A stretch of DNA of 49,265 bases from Singulisphaera sp. GP187 (lineage in GTDB: Bacteria; Planctomycetota; UBA1135; UBA2386), in NCBI GenBank assembly GCA_945871815.1, contig CAMBXM010000008.1, positions 1 to 49,265 of the forward strand. The letters are read 5' to 3'. Position 1 is the stretch's first letter. Every line of letters begins with the position of its first letter. Under the pieces are notes generated by a model. The model saw only the letters and a list, made by a program, of their open reading frames with translations, did not search any database and was not told the origin of the DNA. The translations under genes and the position numbers were made by a program. Of this stretch, positions 34,220-43,408 are shown piece after piece.

Positions 34220-36781
34220 ATGGCCCTCGAACATCCGCGCCTTCTCGCCGCATCTCTGACCGCCGCCCTTGCTGGTGTTTCGTGCTCGACATCCAGCGAT
34301 ACCACCACCGAACCGGGCATGGACCCGACGAATCCGAACCAGGGCGAAGCCAACGCCGCTGCGCAGGACCCGCAAGGAGGTGCGCGCACGCTCGATCAAG
34401 AGCGCCGCGCCGCTCTCGTCGCCAAGTACCTGGAAGTCAGCGAACGTCTCCGCCTCGATGGCAAACTCGATGCAGCGCTGCATGAGTTGCTGAAGGCGAA
34501 GGACCTCCAGCCTGAGAACGAGGCCGTCCGCAACATGATCGCGGCGGTGCAAGCCGAACGCGGCGTGCCGATCGGGGGCGCCATCGATTTCCACACCGAG
34601 CAACTAGAACAGCAGCGCATCGCCGAAGACCGCTCGCGCGCGCTCGTGACCGAGAAGCTGCAGCGTGCTCGCGAAATGCTGGCGGAGCAGAACTTCGCTG
34701 GTGCCGTCGACGAACTGAGTCACGCGCAGGTCATCGTTCGCACTCGCGACCAGGTGGACTGGCAAGCTCTGCCGCAGCAAGTCGATGGCCTGCTCAGTGA
34801 CGCGGAGCAAAAGCTGACCGAGCAGAAGCGGGCCACGCAGAGCCAATACAACGACCAATTGGCCCAGCGCCTCGCTGAGGAGCGCCGCCAGACGGAAGCG
34901 CGCCGCCGCGCTCGGCTCGATCTCTTCCTGCAGCAGGCTCAGGTGGCCTTCGAGAGCCGCCAGTTCCGCAACGCGCAGGAGTATGCACTCAAGGCCCTCG
35001 AGGCGGATCCGACCAGCGCCGTCGCCCAAGAGATGGTGCACGTCACCACCAAGGCCGCGCGCGACCAGATGAACGAGGATTACTATTCGCAGAAGGCGAA
35101 GGAAATCCGCTCCTTGCTCGAGAGCCGCGAGGAGCTCAAGATCCCCTACACCAAGGTGCTGTCGATGGATAACGACACCTGGGAGCGGGCTCAGCGCCGC
35201 GCCGGGACCGTCGGCTCACAGCAGAGCATCGATCCGCAGGACGCCGCTCTCTGGGAGCAAGTCCGCATCGCGCCAGTCGGCAAGCTGACCTACACGGCCG
35301 AGACGGGCGAGTTCACCGAGGTCGTCAAGAACCTCCAGTTGGTCACCAACGTCTCGATCATCATTACTCCGGCCGGCCGCGAGGTGATCAACGGCGAGAG
35401 CCTGAAGATGGAGATCGAGCTGGTGAACTCGGTCACGCTCGAGAACTTCTTGAACCTGATGGTTCAGAAGTCGACGAACCTTGCTTGGACGGTCCGGAAT
35501 GGAGTTGTTGTCATCGGCAACAAGTCCGACGCGTCTGGCCAGATTCAGAGCGAGGTCTACGACGTCAAGGACCTCGTCTTCAAGCGCACCGAGTTCCTCG
35601 CGCCTCGCATCCGTGACATCCCGGGTAGCGGCGATACGGATGACTCGCCGCGCGCTGGTGGTGAAGGGGACGACAAGGTCTCCTACATCGAGATCGCCGA
35701 CCTCGTCACCAACGTTCAAGACGCTACCGATCCCGCCTACTGGGGCAGCGAGGGTGTGGGAATCACGCCCGAAGACACCGGCTACTTGATCGTCAAGGCT
35801 AGCCCGACGATCCAGAAGCTCGTTGCGGGCGTGCTCGCCGATATGCGCCGCTCGGCGACGCCGGTGGTCACGATTGACAGCAAGTTCCTGACGATCACGC
35901 GCAACTTCCTGCAGGAGATCGGCGTCGATTTCCGGGGCCTCGGCGGAGCCGGCAGCAAGGGGACCAATGCGACCCTTGATGACGTCACCAATGGCCTCGA
36001 CGACAACGCGTCGCGTGGCACCGACAACGGCGGCACCGGCGACCCGGCAGCCAACCCGACCTCAGGTGCGTTCTTCAACGACGGCAACGACGGCGACGTT
36101 CGCGGCCGGACCGAGAACCTGTTCACCTCAGGCCTTGGCCAAGCGCTGACGCCCAATGGCGGATTCACTGCAAGCTGGGCCTATCTGGGCGATACGGAGT
36201 TGCAGATGATCCTGCGCGCGGTCGAGAAGCAGGAGGATGTCGAGATCGTCAATAGCCAATACTTGTCAGTCCTCGACAAGGAGCGTGGCCACGTCGCGGT
36301 GATCAACCAGACGGCCTATGTCCGTGACTTCGACGTCGAGGTCGCGCAGGCCTCGTTCATCGCGGACCCGAAGGTCGACGTGATCCAGGACGGCATCGTT
36401 CTGGACGTGCGACCGGTGATCCAGCAGGACCGTAAGTACATCATCCTTAACCTCAACCCGACCATCGCCGAACTGAGCCGCCCGATCCCGACGTTCACCA
36501 CGTCGCTCGCCGGCTCGACGCTGCCAGTGACGCTGCAGTTGCCGAACTTGCGCGTCACCAGCTTTGCGACCACGGTGCGAGTACCGGACGGCGGCACGGT
36601 CCTGCTCGGTGGCCTGCGTCAGGTGCTCACTCGCGAACGCCGCGCGGAGATCCCGCTGCTCTCGCAGCTGCCGCTGCTGTCCTTCTTCTTCAAGCAGGAA
36701 GGCGTCGCCGACGAGAACCGCAGTCTGATGGTCATGGTCCGCGCGTGGATCACGGACATCCGCGATATCGAGGGCAAGTGA
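34220..36781 (+). CDS. TPR-secretin outer-membrane protein (secretin 2)
   Basis: 853 aa from ATG 34220, which opens a hydrophobic signal ending in a Cys (LTAALAGVSCS, Cys22); the lipobox is imperfect, so lipidation is likely but not sure. Residues ~60-300 form TPR-like and coiled-coil helices (SERLRLDGKLDAALHELLKA). The middle carries an N0-like part (ENFLNLMVQKSTNLAWTVRN) and an N1/N3-like part. The C-terminal secretin domain has VTIDSKFLTITRNFLQEIGV, VRVPDGGTVLLGGLR and IPLLSQLPLLSFFF. It shares order and an Asp/Gly/Asn loop (residues 618-635) with secretin 1 but differs in sequence. It follows the terminator and probably has its own promoter. Confidence 0.87.
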   Translation: MALEHPRLLAASLTAALAGVSCSTSSDTTTEPGMDPTNPNQGEANAAAQDPQGGARTLDQERRAALVAKYLEVSERLRLDGKLDAALHELLKAKDLQPENEAVRNMIAAVQAERGVPIGGAIDFHTEQLEQQRIAEDRSRALVTEKLQRAREMLAEQNFAGAVDELSHAQVIVRTRDQVDWQALPQQVDGLLSDAEQKLTEQKRATQSQYNDQLAQRLAEERRQTEARRRARLDLFLQQAQVAFESRQFRNAQEYALKALEADPTSAVAQEMVHVTTKAARDQMNEDYYSQKAKEIRSLLESREELKIPYTKVLSMDNDTWERAQRRAGTVGSQQSIDPQDAALWEQVRIAPVGKLTYTAETGEFTEVVKNLQLVTNVSIIITPAGREVINGESLKMEIELVNSVTLENFLNLMVQKSTNLAWTVRNGVVVIGNKSDASGQIQSEVYDVKDLVFKRTEFLAPRIRDIPGSGDTDDSPRAGGEGDDKVSYIEIADLVTNVQDATDPAYWGSEGVGITPEDTGYLIVKASPTIQKLVAGVLADMRRSATPVVTIDSKFLTITRNFLQEIGVDFRGLGGAGSKGTNATLDDVTNGLDDNASRGTDNGGTGDPAANPTSGAFFNDGNDGDVRGRTENLFTSGLGQALTPNGGFTASWAYLGDTELQMILRAVEKQEDVEIVNSQYLSVLDKERGHVAVINQTAYVRDFDVEVAQASFIADPKVDVIQDGIVLDVRPVIQQDRKYIILNLNPTIAELSRPIPTFTTSLAGSTLPVTLQLPNLRVTSFATTVRVPDGGTVLLGGLRQVLTRERRAEIPLLSQLPLLSFFFKQEGVADENRSLMVMVRAWITDIRDIEGK

Positions 36782-36864
36782 TCTCGACCTGGCGCTGCGG
36801 GACGACCGCAGCGCCGCCCTCGGTGCGAGTTCGCCTCCAGTCGCCGCCGGCCTAGCGAGCGCCC

Positions 36865-37587
36865 GTGACCAAGCCCCTCGACGCGATCTTCTTCGATATC
36901 GACGACACGTTGTTCTCGACAACCGTGTTCGCCGACAAGGCTCGCCGAGCGGCCGTCGATTCGATGATCCGCGCCGGACTGCGCACCGACCGAACGACGG
37001 CGCTCCGCGAATTGGAAGAGGTCCTCGCCGAGTTCACCAGCAACTACGGCAACCATTTCGACAAGGTCGTCGATCGTCTTCCCGCAGAAGCCAGCCAGGG
37101 CCTGAACAAGGCGGTGCTCGTTGCGGCCGGCGTCGTCGCCTACCACGACACCAAGTGGCGCGAACTGCAGGTCCACGACGATGTCTACGAAGTGCTCAAG
37201 TGGCTGGCTGGCACACAGTTGATCCGCGGCATCATCTCGGCCGGGATCACCGTCAAGCAGGCAGAAAAGCTCGTGCGCCTGCAACTCGTCGAGTTCATGA
37301 CCCCGTCGGCGGTCTTCTTCACCGATCAAATCGGCTTCAGCAAGGCGAACCCCAAGCTCTACCGCCGCATCCTCCAGCGCATGCGCCTCGACCCGAGCCG
37401 GTGTCTCTACGTCGGCGACAACCCGACGCACGACATCGACCCCTGCAACCAAGAGGGCTGGCACACGGTGCGGATCCGCCGCAGCGGCAAGCACGCGACC
37501 GAAGACGGTCGCACGACGGCTCAGTGGGAGATCCGCGACTTCTTCGAGCTGCAGGCGATCCTGCGCCGCGAGTTCGCGCTCGAATGA
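36865..37587 (+). CDS. HAD-superfamily hydrolase (TIGR02253-like)
   Basis: A 240-aa phosphatase-type HAD enzyme starting at GTG 36865. Motif I is FFDIDDTLF, with nucleophile D11 and general acid D13. The Thr/Ser motif II is IRGIISAGITVKQ, Lys motif III is KANPKLYRRILQR, and acidic motif IV is YVGDNPTHDID. A helical cap lies between motifs I and II. Substrate unknown. Its 3' end converges with the MamK-like gene across a hairpin. It is 83 nt downstream of secretin 2 with no evident functional link. Confidence 0.82.
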   Translation: MTKPLDAIFFDIDDTLFSTTVFADKARRAAVDSMIRAGLRTDRTTALRELEEVLAEFTSNYGNHFDKVVDRLPAEASQGLNKAVLVAAGVVAYHDTKWRELQVHDDVYEVLKWLAGTQLIRGIISAGITVKQAEKLVRLQLVEFMTPSAVFFTDQIGFSKANPKLYRRILQRMRLDPSRCLYVGDNPTHDIDPCNQEGWHTVRIRRSGKHATEDGRTTAQWEIRDFFELQAILRREFALE

Positions 37588-37589
37588 CA

Positions 37590-37625
37590 GAAGGCGCCCG
37601 GAGCGACTCCGGCACGCGCGCCTTC
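37590..37625. terminator. Bidirectional hairpin between converging genes
   Basis: GAAGGCGC (37590-37597) pairs with GCGCCTTC (37618-37625), and inside it CCGGAG (37598-37603) pairs with CTCCGG (37607-37612); five bases bulge on the right side. It sits between the HAD stop (37587) and the MamK-like stop (37654). A Pu-rich left flank and CATTCT on the right fit a two-way terminator. Confidence 0.6.
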
Positions 37626-37653
37626 ATTCTGTAGCAGGCTAGGACGAAGCGAG

Positions 37654-38739
37654 CTACTTCAGCTTCTCCCAGAACTCCTCAGGCATGTCGTGCGCGATCT
37701 TGAGCGCGCCATTGGAGCCACCGTAGATCGGTTCCTCGATGCGGATGACCTTGCCGCCGCCCAAGCGCTCGCGCATCGCCTTCTCGATAGCGGTGTCCAA
37801 GCCCTTGATCATCGAACCACCGCCTGCTAGCAGGACGCGGTTCTTCAACCGGCTCTGGAACTCGGGATCGAAAGTCGCAACGAGCTTGCTGATGCCTTCG
37901 ACGATCGGATCGATCAGTACCGAACATGCCTTGCGGATCTGATCCGTCAGGTCAAATGGCGTCGGCTTGCCGTTGACTGGCAATTCGACGACCACGCGCT
38001 CCCCGGTCTCGCCCAAGAACGAGTAACGCTCTTTGATGTCCTTGACCATGACGTCACTGAACTGGGCTCCCGGGCACGTCTCGCGGATGAGTCGCGACAG
38101 CTCGGCATCGACCGAGTCACCAGCAATCTCGTACATCACCTGATCGGCGTCCTCTGGCATCGTGCCATGCATGCGGCACAGGTCGGTCGTGCCGGCCCCG
38201 ATGTCGATCACCAACACGTCTTCCAGCCAGTCGAGGCCGTAGGCGACGGAGAAGGGTTCACTGCAGAGCATCACCGAGTCGACATGGGCGCGCGCGGCTT
38301 CGATGATCGCCTCCTTGTTTTTCATCGAGGCCTCGGCCGGGGCACCAATGACGCAGTAGACCAACTCGTCCTTGCGCGGGCGGGCTAGGCGGATCGCTTC
38401 TCCGATCAGGTCCTGAGCGGCCTTCAGGTTGTCCTTCTCCTGATCCGTCATGCCGCCAGCGCCGCTGTACTTCAGCACGCCCTTCTCGAGCGGCTTGTAG
38501 ACCTTCAGCGACAGTCGACGTTCGATCGCTTCCTTGCCGAACAGGACGTCCTTCTTGAGCAGCTTCTTGCTCACGACGTCCTTCGGGTAGCCGACGACCG
38601 AGTAGACCGTCTCACGAACGCCGTTGCTCGCGCTGACCGATGTGCGCGAAGTCCCGAGGTCCATACCGATGTAGAGGACGCCGTGGTTCTTGCTGGGAGT
38701 GTCGGGCGCACCCGTACCTTGCTTGTCGTTTTGGCTCAT
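37654..38739 (-). CDS. MamK-like bacterial actin
   Basis: A 361-aa actin-fold ATPase. Phosphate-1 loop is IGMDLGTSRTSVS (D27), phosphate-2 is VLVIDIGAGTTDLC (D179), E161 lies in the SEPFSVAYGLD motif, and the adenosine loop is VLLAGGGSMIKGL. These and SVVGYPKDVV, VIGAPAEAS and the terminal PEEFWEKL agree with MamK, the filament that aligns magnetosomes, as I remember that sequence, rather than with MreB, ParM or DnaK. No other magnetosome gene is visible. It is the last gene of a three-gene operon with a coiled-coil protein and a ParA/BY-kinase-like ATPase. Likely role: cytoskeletal filament positioning something in the cell. Confidence 0.8.
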   Translation of the reverse strand: MSQNDKQGTGAPDTPSKNHGVLYIGMDLGTSRTSVSASNGVRETVYSVVGYPKDVVSKKLLKKDVLFGKEAIERRLSLKVYKPLEKGVLKYSGAGGMTDQEKDNLKAAQDLIGEAIRLARPRKDELVYCVIGAPAEASMKNKEAIIEAARAHVDSVMLCSEPFSVAYGLDWLEDVLVIDIGAGTTDLCRMHGTMPEDADQVMYEIAGDSVDAELSRLIRETCPGAQFSDVMVKDIKERYSFLGETGERVVVELPVNGKPTPFDLTDQIRKACSVLIDPIVEGISKLVATFDPEFQSRLKNRVLLAGGGSMIKGLDTAIEKAMRERLGGGKVIRIEEPIYGGSNGALKIAHDMPEEFWEKLK

Positions 38740-38755
38740 AGAGATTGGTTATGCG

Positions 38756-39550
38756 TCAGTTTCCGTTCGTCGAGCCGGTCTTCTTCTGCAGGCGCAAGTT
38801 GGCCGCGAAGATCGCCGACATCAGGTCCTTCTTCTTCCCGAACTGCTCGGAGCCGTCGTTGAGGCCCTGCACTTCTCGGTAAATCGATGAGATGCCGTCG
38901 TCGATGTTCTTCATCGCCGCGACCTGACGCAGGCGATGCTCGGTAGTCTCGAGGCTGCTGGTCAGCTTCTCGATTCGGCGCTGCAGGTTGTCGACCTCGC
39001 GATCGCGGAGCGCAGAGCGGGCGTGCTCGGCGGACCGACGTTCCTTGTCGACCGTCTGGAACACCAGGTCGAGCACTTGCTCTTGCAGCGCGGCGCCTGC
39101 ACCCGGACCTGCACTCGACAGCAGCTCGCGAACCCGTTCGACCAGCCGAGTGTTCTCGCCCTCGTAGCGAGCCTGTGACGACAGCGAGTCGCTCTGTAGT
39201 CGCTGCTCCAATGCTTGCTTGTCGGCACCGAGCTGGCGACGCAACTGGTCGATCTCCTCTTCGGCGCGCTCCTTGAGCCGCTCGACCTCCGACTTCTCCC
39301 GCTGCAAGTCTTGGTTCGTGCGGAGCAACCGCAAGAACTCGGCCTTGGTCGCATCCGCGACGGCCTCGCGTTCGAGTCCGACCAACCGACTCTTCAGGCT
39401 GCGGTGCACGGCCTCTTCGATGAGTCCGACGATGCGGTCCATTCCGAGCACGCTGACCTGCTCGATACCCTGCTTCTTCAGCGAGTTCAGGTCGGTGCGA
39501 AACGCGATTTGCCGCACAGCCTGCTTCAGAGACTCCCGGAACCCGCCCAC
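38756..39550 (-). CDS. Coiled-coil protein, partner candidate of the MamK-like actin
   Basis: 264 aa from GTG 39550, with GAGGA about ten nt upstream. No signal peptide or membrane helix is seen. After a ~60-residue helical start (FRESLKQAVRQIAF), heptad-rich segments run through much of the protein (LLRTNQDLQREKSEVERLKE, EIDQLRRQLGADKQALEQR, and a C-terminal LQRRIEKLTSSLETTEHRL). The tail SAIFAANLRLQKKTGS is basic. It belongs to no family I recognise. Positioned 7 nt after the ATPase and 17 nt before the actin, it probably bridges or regulates filaments. Confidence 0.7.
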   Translation of the reverse strand: MGGFRESLKQAVRQIAFRTDLNSLKKQGIEQVSVLGMDRIVGLIEEAVHRSLKSRLVGLEREAVADATKAEFLRLLRTNQDLQREKSEVERLKERAEEEIDQLRRQLGADKQALEQRLQSDSLSSQARYEGENTRLVERVRELLSSAGPGAGAALQEQVLDLVFQTVDKERRSAEHARSALRDREVDNLQRRIEKLTSSLETTEHRLRQVAAMKNIDDGISSIYREVQGLNDGSEQFGKKKDLMSAIFAANLRLQKKTGSTNGN

Positions 39551-39556
39551 TTCTGG

Positions 39557-40336
39557 TCAGTCCTCCACGCTGTCGTAGCGCAGATCTGGATCACTCTCTG
39601 GATCGCGACCACGCAACTCGCTGACAAAGGTGCCGAGCACATTGGCGCCGAGTTCTTGCAGGCTACGCAGCGCCTCGCGTGCACTGCCCTTCAGCGTGTG
39701 CTCGAGTCGCAACACGAACAACGTACCGTCGGCGCGGGCCGCCAACACGCCGGCATCGGTCGACGGCAGCACTGGAGGTGTGTCGATGACGATGTACTGA
39801 AAGCGCTCCTTCAGTCGCGCAAAGAGCTCGTCGATCCGCGACCCGTTCAGGACGTCAGCCGGGTTGTTGACGCGGGTGCCGGCGCCGAGCACCATCAAGC
39901 GTCGGAAGCCAACTGGTCGCAGGGCCTTCTCCAGCGGAACATCCCCTTGCAGCACGTCGCTGAGACCCGGCCCCGGATTGAGGTTGAGGTAGCGCTCGAT
40001 CGAGGGTCGCCGAAGATCCGCATCGACGACAACGACCTGTTGCCGTTCGAGCTCAGACAGTGCCATCGCCAGATTGAGCGCCGTCACGGTCTTTCCCTCG
40101 CTGCGGCTGGCGGAGGTCACGACCAATGTCTTGGGCTCGGCGTCGGCGTTCAACGTCGCGAGGCGATTGCGGAGTGCCCGCATCTGCTCGGCACGGTAGC
40201 TCGCGGGCTCGTGGAACATCACGAGGTACGGGTTCACGGCGCGATCGACGATCACCACTAGGTCATCGTTCTGCGCCTGGGACTCGGCGGTGGTTTTGGC
40301 CTTGCGGGATCGGAACATGGCAGGTCCGTGCATCAT
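39557..40336 (-). CDS. BY-kinase/ParA-like P-loop ATPase (CpsD-type)
   Basis: 259 aa from ATG 40336. Walker A is SASRSEGKTVTALNLA (K82), Walker A' is QVVVVDADLRRPSIE (D105, D107), and Walker B is YIVIDTPPVLPSTDAG (D185). This arrangement is that of bacterial tyrosine kinases (CpsD/CapB) and related ParA-like ATPases. The usual C-terminal tyrosine cluster is missing (only RYDSVED), so autophosphorylation as in capsule systems is doubtful. It is first in the operon with the coiled-coil and MamK-like genes, and no capsule genes adjoin it. A surface or position-sensing ATPase is inferred. Confidence 0.78.
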   Translation of the reverse strand: MMHGPAMFRSRKAKTTAESQAQNDDLVVIVDRAVNPYLVMFHEPASYRAEQMRALRNRLATLNADAEPKTLVVTSASRSEGKTVTALNLAMALSELERQQVVVVDADLRRPSIERYLNLNPGPGLSDVLQGDVPLEKALRPVGFRRLMVLGAGTRVNNPADVLNGSRIDELFARLKERFQYIVIDTPPVLPSTDAGVLAARADGTLFVLRLEHTLKGSAREALRSLQELGANVLGTFVSELRGRDPESDPDLRYDSVED

Positions 40337-40464
40337 CTTGTCGGACTTCTCCCCACCAAGACTTTTCCTTCGCTGCGCAAAGCACGAACGGTCGCCTGCG
40401 ATGCCCGTGTCAGCGCCTGAATACGAGCGGGGCCGGACCGGGCAAGTCGGGCGTGCCGCCAGAC

Positions 40465-42108
40465 TCAGCCGCCGAGGTCAATCGACCGCTCGCGGGCAAA
40501 GATCTCGGCCGCTTCGTAGCCCGCATCGGCGTGGCGCATGACGCCGGAGGCTGGATCGAAGTTGAGCACGCGGCGTAGTCTCCGTTCGGCGGACTCCGTA
40601 CCGTCGGCAACCGAGACCTGCCCCGAGTGAATCGACTTGCCGATGCCGACGCCGCCGCCATGGTGAATGGACACCCAGGTGGCGCCCGAGGCCACGTTGC
40701 CCATCGCGTTGAGCAACGGCCAGTCGGCGATCGCATCGCTGCCGTCCTTCATCGCCTCGGTTTCGCGGTAGGGCGAAGCGACGGAGCCGCAGTCCAGATG
40801 GTCGCGACCGAACACGACGGGGGCCTTCAGCTCCCCCTTCCGCACCATATCGTTGACGGCAAGTCCAAACGCTGCGCGCTCGCCATAGCCGAGCCACAGG
40901 ATGCGTGCCGGCAGGCCCTGGAACGCAATGCGCGCCTGCGCCTTCTCGATCCACGTCCGTAGCGATGCATTCGCGGAGAACATCTTCAGTGCCAAAGCGT
41001 CGGTCTTGGCAATGTCCGACGTCTCACCGCTGAGCGCTACCCATCGGAACGGGCCACGCCCCGAGCAGAACAGCGGTCGGATGTACTCCGGGATGAAGCC
41101 CTTGATGCGGAAGGCCTCCGCGACGCCCCCATCGCGAGCCTCGGTGCGGATGTTGTTGCCATAGTCGAAGGTGATCGCCCCGCGCTCCTGCAGATCGAGC
41201 ATCAGCGCGACGTGCTTGCACACGGTGCGTGAGGACTCCCGCTGGTAGGCCTTCTGGTCGCGCTGACGAAGGAGGTTCGCCTGTTCGAGCGACATGCCAT
41301 CGGGCACATAGCCGACCAGCATGTCATGGGCCGAAGTCTGGTCGGTCAGCAGATCCGGCACGACACCGGCGTCGCGCACGATGGTCAGCAGTTGCGTCGC
41401 GTTACAGGCAACGCCGATCGACCAGGCCTTCTTCTGCGCCCGCATCTCGAGCGCTCGCTGCAGCGCCTGCTTGGGGTCATCGATGCGCTCGTCGAGGTAG
41501 CGTGTGTGCAGGCGCTTGTCGATGCGCGTGCCGTCGACATCGGCGGCGAGACAGACGCCCCCCGCCATCGTGACGGCCAATGGTTGCGCCCCCCCCATAC
41601 CCCCGAGGCCCGCAGTCACCACGAGTCGACCCGAGAGGTCCCCGCCGAAGTGACGCTTGCCCGCGGCAACGAAGGTCTCGTAGGTGCCCTGCACAATGCC
41701 TTGGCTGCCGATGTAGATCCAACTCCCGGCCGTCATCTGCCCGTACATCATCAGACCAAGCGCATCGAGCCGGCGGAACTCGTCCCAAGTGGCCCAGTCA
41801 CCGACCAAGTTGCTGTTCGCCAACAACACGCGCGGAGCATCGACATGCGACTGCATCACGCCGACGCACTTGCCGGACTGCACGAGCATCGTCTGGTCAG
41901 GTTGCAGTCGCCTGAGAGTCGCCAGGATCTTGTGCAGCGCCTCGTGGTTGCGTGCGGCCTTGCCGAGACCGCCGTAGACGATCAGGTTCGCCGGGTCTTC
42001 AGCAACGTCGGGATCCAGGTTGTTCTGGACCATCCGATAGGCAGCCTCGATCTGCCAGTTGGCGCACGTGAGTTGGGAACCGCGGGGCGAACGATAAGTC
42101 TCGACCAT
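40465..42108 (-). CDS. hutU: Urocanate hydratase (urocanase)
   Basis: A 547-aa NAD-dependent enzyme that converts urocanate to 4-imidazolone-5-propanoate in histidine degradation. The start ATG 42108 gives [20 protein letters not shown]. Diagnostic segments are [64 protein letters not shown] and [20 protein letters not shown]. Length is normal and no break is seen. The other hut genes (HutH, HutI) are not in the window, so the pathway is completed elsewhere or urocanase acts alone. It lies 39 nt after the Cys/Met PLP enzyme on the same strand. Confidence 0.95.
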   Translation of the reverse strand: MVETYRSPRGSQLTCANWQIEAAYRMVQNNLDPDVAEDPANLIVYGGLGKAARNHEALHKILATLRRLQPDQTMLVQSGKCVGVMQSHVDAPRVLLANSNLVGDWATWDEFRRLDALGLMMYGQMTAGSWIYIGSQGIVQGTYETFVAAGKRHFGGDLSGRLVVTAGLGGMGGAQPLAVTMAGGVCLAADVDGTRIDKRLHTRYLDERIDDPKQALQRALEMRAQKKAWSIGVACNATQLLTIVRDAGVVPDLLTDQTSAHDMLVGYVPDGMSLEQANLLRQRDQKAYQRESSRTVCKHVALMLDLQERGAITFDYGNNIRTEARDGGVAEAFRIKGFIPEYIRPLFCSGRGPFRWVALSGETSDIAKTDALALKMFSANASLRTWIEKAQARIAFQGLPARILWLGYGERAAFGLAVNDMVRKGELKAPVVFGRDHLDCGSVASPYRETEAMKDGSDAIADWPLLNAMGNVASGATWVSIHHGGGVGIGKSIHSGQVSVADGTESAERRLRRVLNFDPASGVMRHADAGYEAAEIFARERSIDLGG

Positions 42109-42147
42109 ACGCGCAGATTCGCGCACCGCGGGCGTGGGCGCAACGAC

Positions 42148-43320
42148 TCAACGAGTGCGGCGAAGCGCCGACGCGATGTCCGCCAGCAGCACGGCCGCGC
42201 CTTCCAATCCCACAGAGATGCGCAGCAGCCCGTCGGGGATACCAGCCGCGTGCCGTTCGGCCGCGCTGAGCGATGCGTGCGTGGTGTAGGCGGGAAGGGA
42301 GGCCAGGGACTCCACGGAACCGAGCGAGGCAGCTCGCGCCACGACTTGGAGCGCGTCGAACACGCGCCGCGCCCGGTCGTGGCCGCCGTGCACTTCGAAG
42401 CTGACCAGAGTGCCGCCCCCCTGCATCTGCCGCTGCGCCAGCGCGCGATCGGGATGCTGCGGTAGGCCAGGGTAGATCGCAGCCGCAAGTTCGCCTTCGT
42501 CGCACAGTCGCTGCAATCCAACAGCCAGCTCGAGCGAGGCGGCCTGCTGTGCCGCCAGGCGCAGATCGAGCGTCGCCCACGAACGGCACAGCAGCCAGGC
42601 GGGATCCGGAGCCAGCACTCCGCCCGTGCGCCGACGAAAGGCCTCGATGGGCCGCATCAGTTCATGCCGTCCAGCTACCACGCCCGCCAGCACATCCGAG
42701 TGACCGCCGTAGAACTTGGTTGCCGAGTGCACCACCAGATCCGCACCAAGTTGAAGCGGACGTTGGATCGGCGGCGGCGCAAAGGTGCCGTCGACCAACG
42801 TGATGGCGCCATGGGCGCGACATCTGGCTGTGGTCACGGCGAGATCGACCAGCCGCAGCGTCGGATTGACCGGCGTCTCGAGCACCACGAGACGCGCGCC
42901 GCGCGCGAGGCCCGCTTCCAGGCCCGCGTCATCGAGCGAGTGAAAGCGCTCGACCTCGATGCCAAATCGCGGAAGGTCCTGCGTGACGAACGCCGCGGTG
43001 CCACCATAGACCTCGTGCGGGATGAGCACCCGATCCCCGCGCCGCACCAGCGCCAGCATCGCGCCGCTGATCGCGGCCATCCCACTGCTGAACGCCACGG
43101 CGCCGTCGGCGCCCTCACGGGCGGCCGCAAGGCTCTCGAACATGCGGCCGTTGGTGTGCCCCAGTCGTTGATAGAACTCACCACTCCGCTGTCCGGCTCC
43201 CAGCAGTCGAAGGGTCTCGGCATCTGGTTGCGCTGAGGTCGTTGCGCGCGCCAGCGGTGGCGACAGCGGTCCGGTCGGCGTGTGGTGCGGGATTGGCGTG
43301 CCGTAGAGGGGTTCGTCCAT
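42148..43320 (-). CDS. Cys/Met-metabolism PLP-dependent enzyme (MetB/MetC/gamma-lyase family)
   Basis: 390 aa from ATG 43320 (MDEPLYGTPIPHHTPTGPLS). Fold type I PLP enzyme: FYQRLGHTNGRMFESLAA, the cofactor-binding FSSGMAAISG, the Asp of ITLVDGTFAPP (D177) and the Schiff-base K202 in DLVVHSATKFYGGHSDVLAG. The family covers cystathionine gamma-synthase, cystathionine beta- and gamma-lyase, methionine gamma-lyase and O-acyl-homoserine sulfhydrylases, which cannot be separated by eye. It overlaps the annotated start region of the JAMM gene head-to-head. Confidence 0.85.
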   Translation of the reverse strand: MDEPLYGTPIPHHTPTGPLSPPLARATTSAQPDAETLRLLGAGQRSGEFYQRLGHTNGRMFESLAAAREGADGAVAFSSGMAAISGAMLALVRRGDRVLIPHEVYGGTAAFVTQDLPRFGIEVERFHSLDDAGLEAGLARGARLVVLETPVNPTLRLVDLAVTTARCRAHGAITLVDGTFAPPPIQRPLQLGADLVVHSATKFYGGHSDVLAGVVAGRHELMRPIEAFRRRTGGVLAPDPAWLLCRSWATLDLRLAAQQAASLELAVGLQRLCDEGELAAAIYPGLPQHPDRALAQRQMQGGGTLVSFEVHGGHDRARRVFDALQVVARAASLGSVESLASLPAYTTHASLSAAERHAAGIPDGLLRISVGLEGAAVLLADIASALRRTR

Positions 43321-43408
43321 GCGGGTTCTCGCGAGCCTCACTACGGTAGCCCTTCGCAACGAGCTGGTCGATGCAGCGACGTGGTCGCCGCTATGCTCCG
43401 CGGCTCCA

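Noticed and set aside
24785-36781. Ordinary type II secretion or type IV pilus locus
   Set aside because: No assembly ATPase, platform protein or prepilin was found among the genes here, so I do not label it as T2SS or T4P.
37654-40336. Magnetosome island
   Set aside because: Only the actin resembles a magnetosome protein. No mamA, mamB, mamM, mamE or mamO homologue is in the window.
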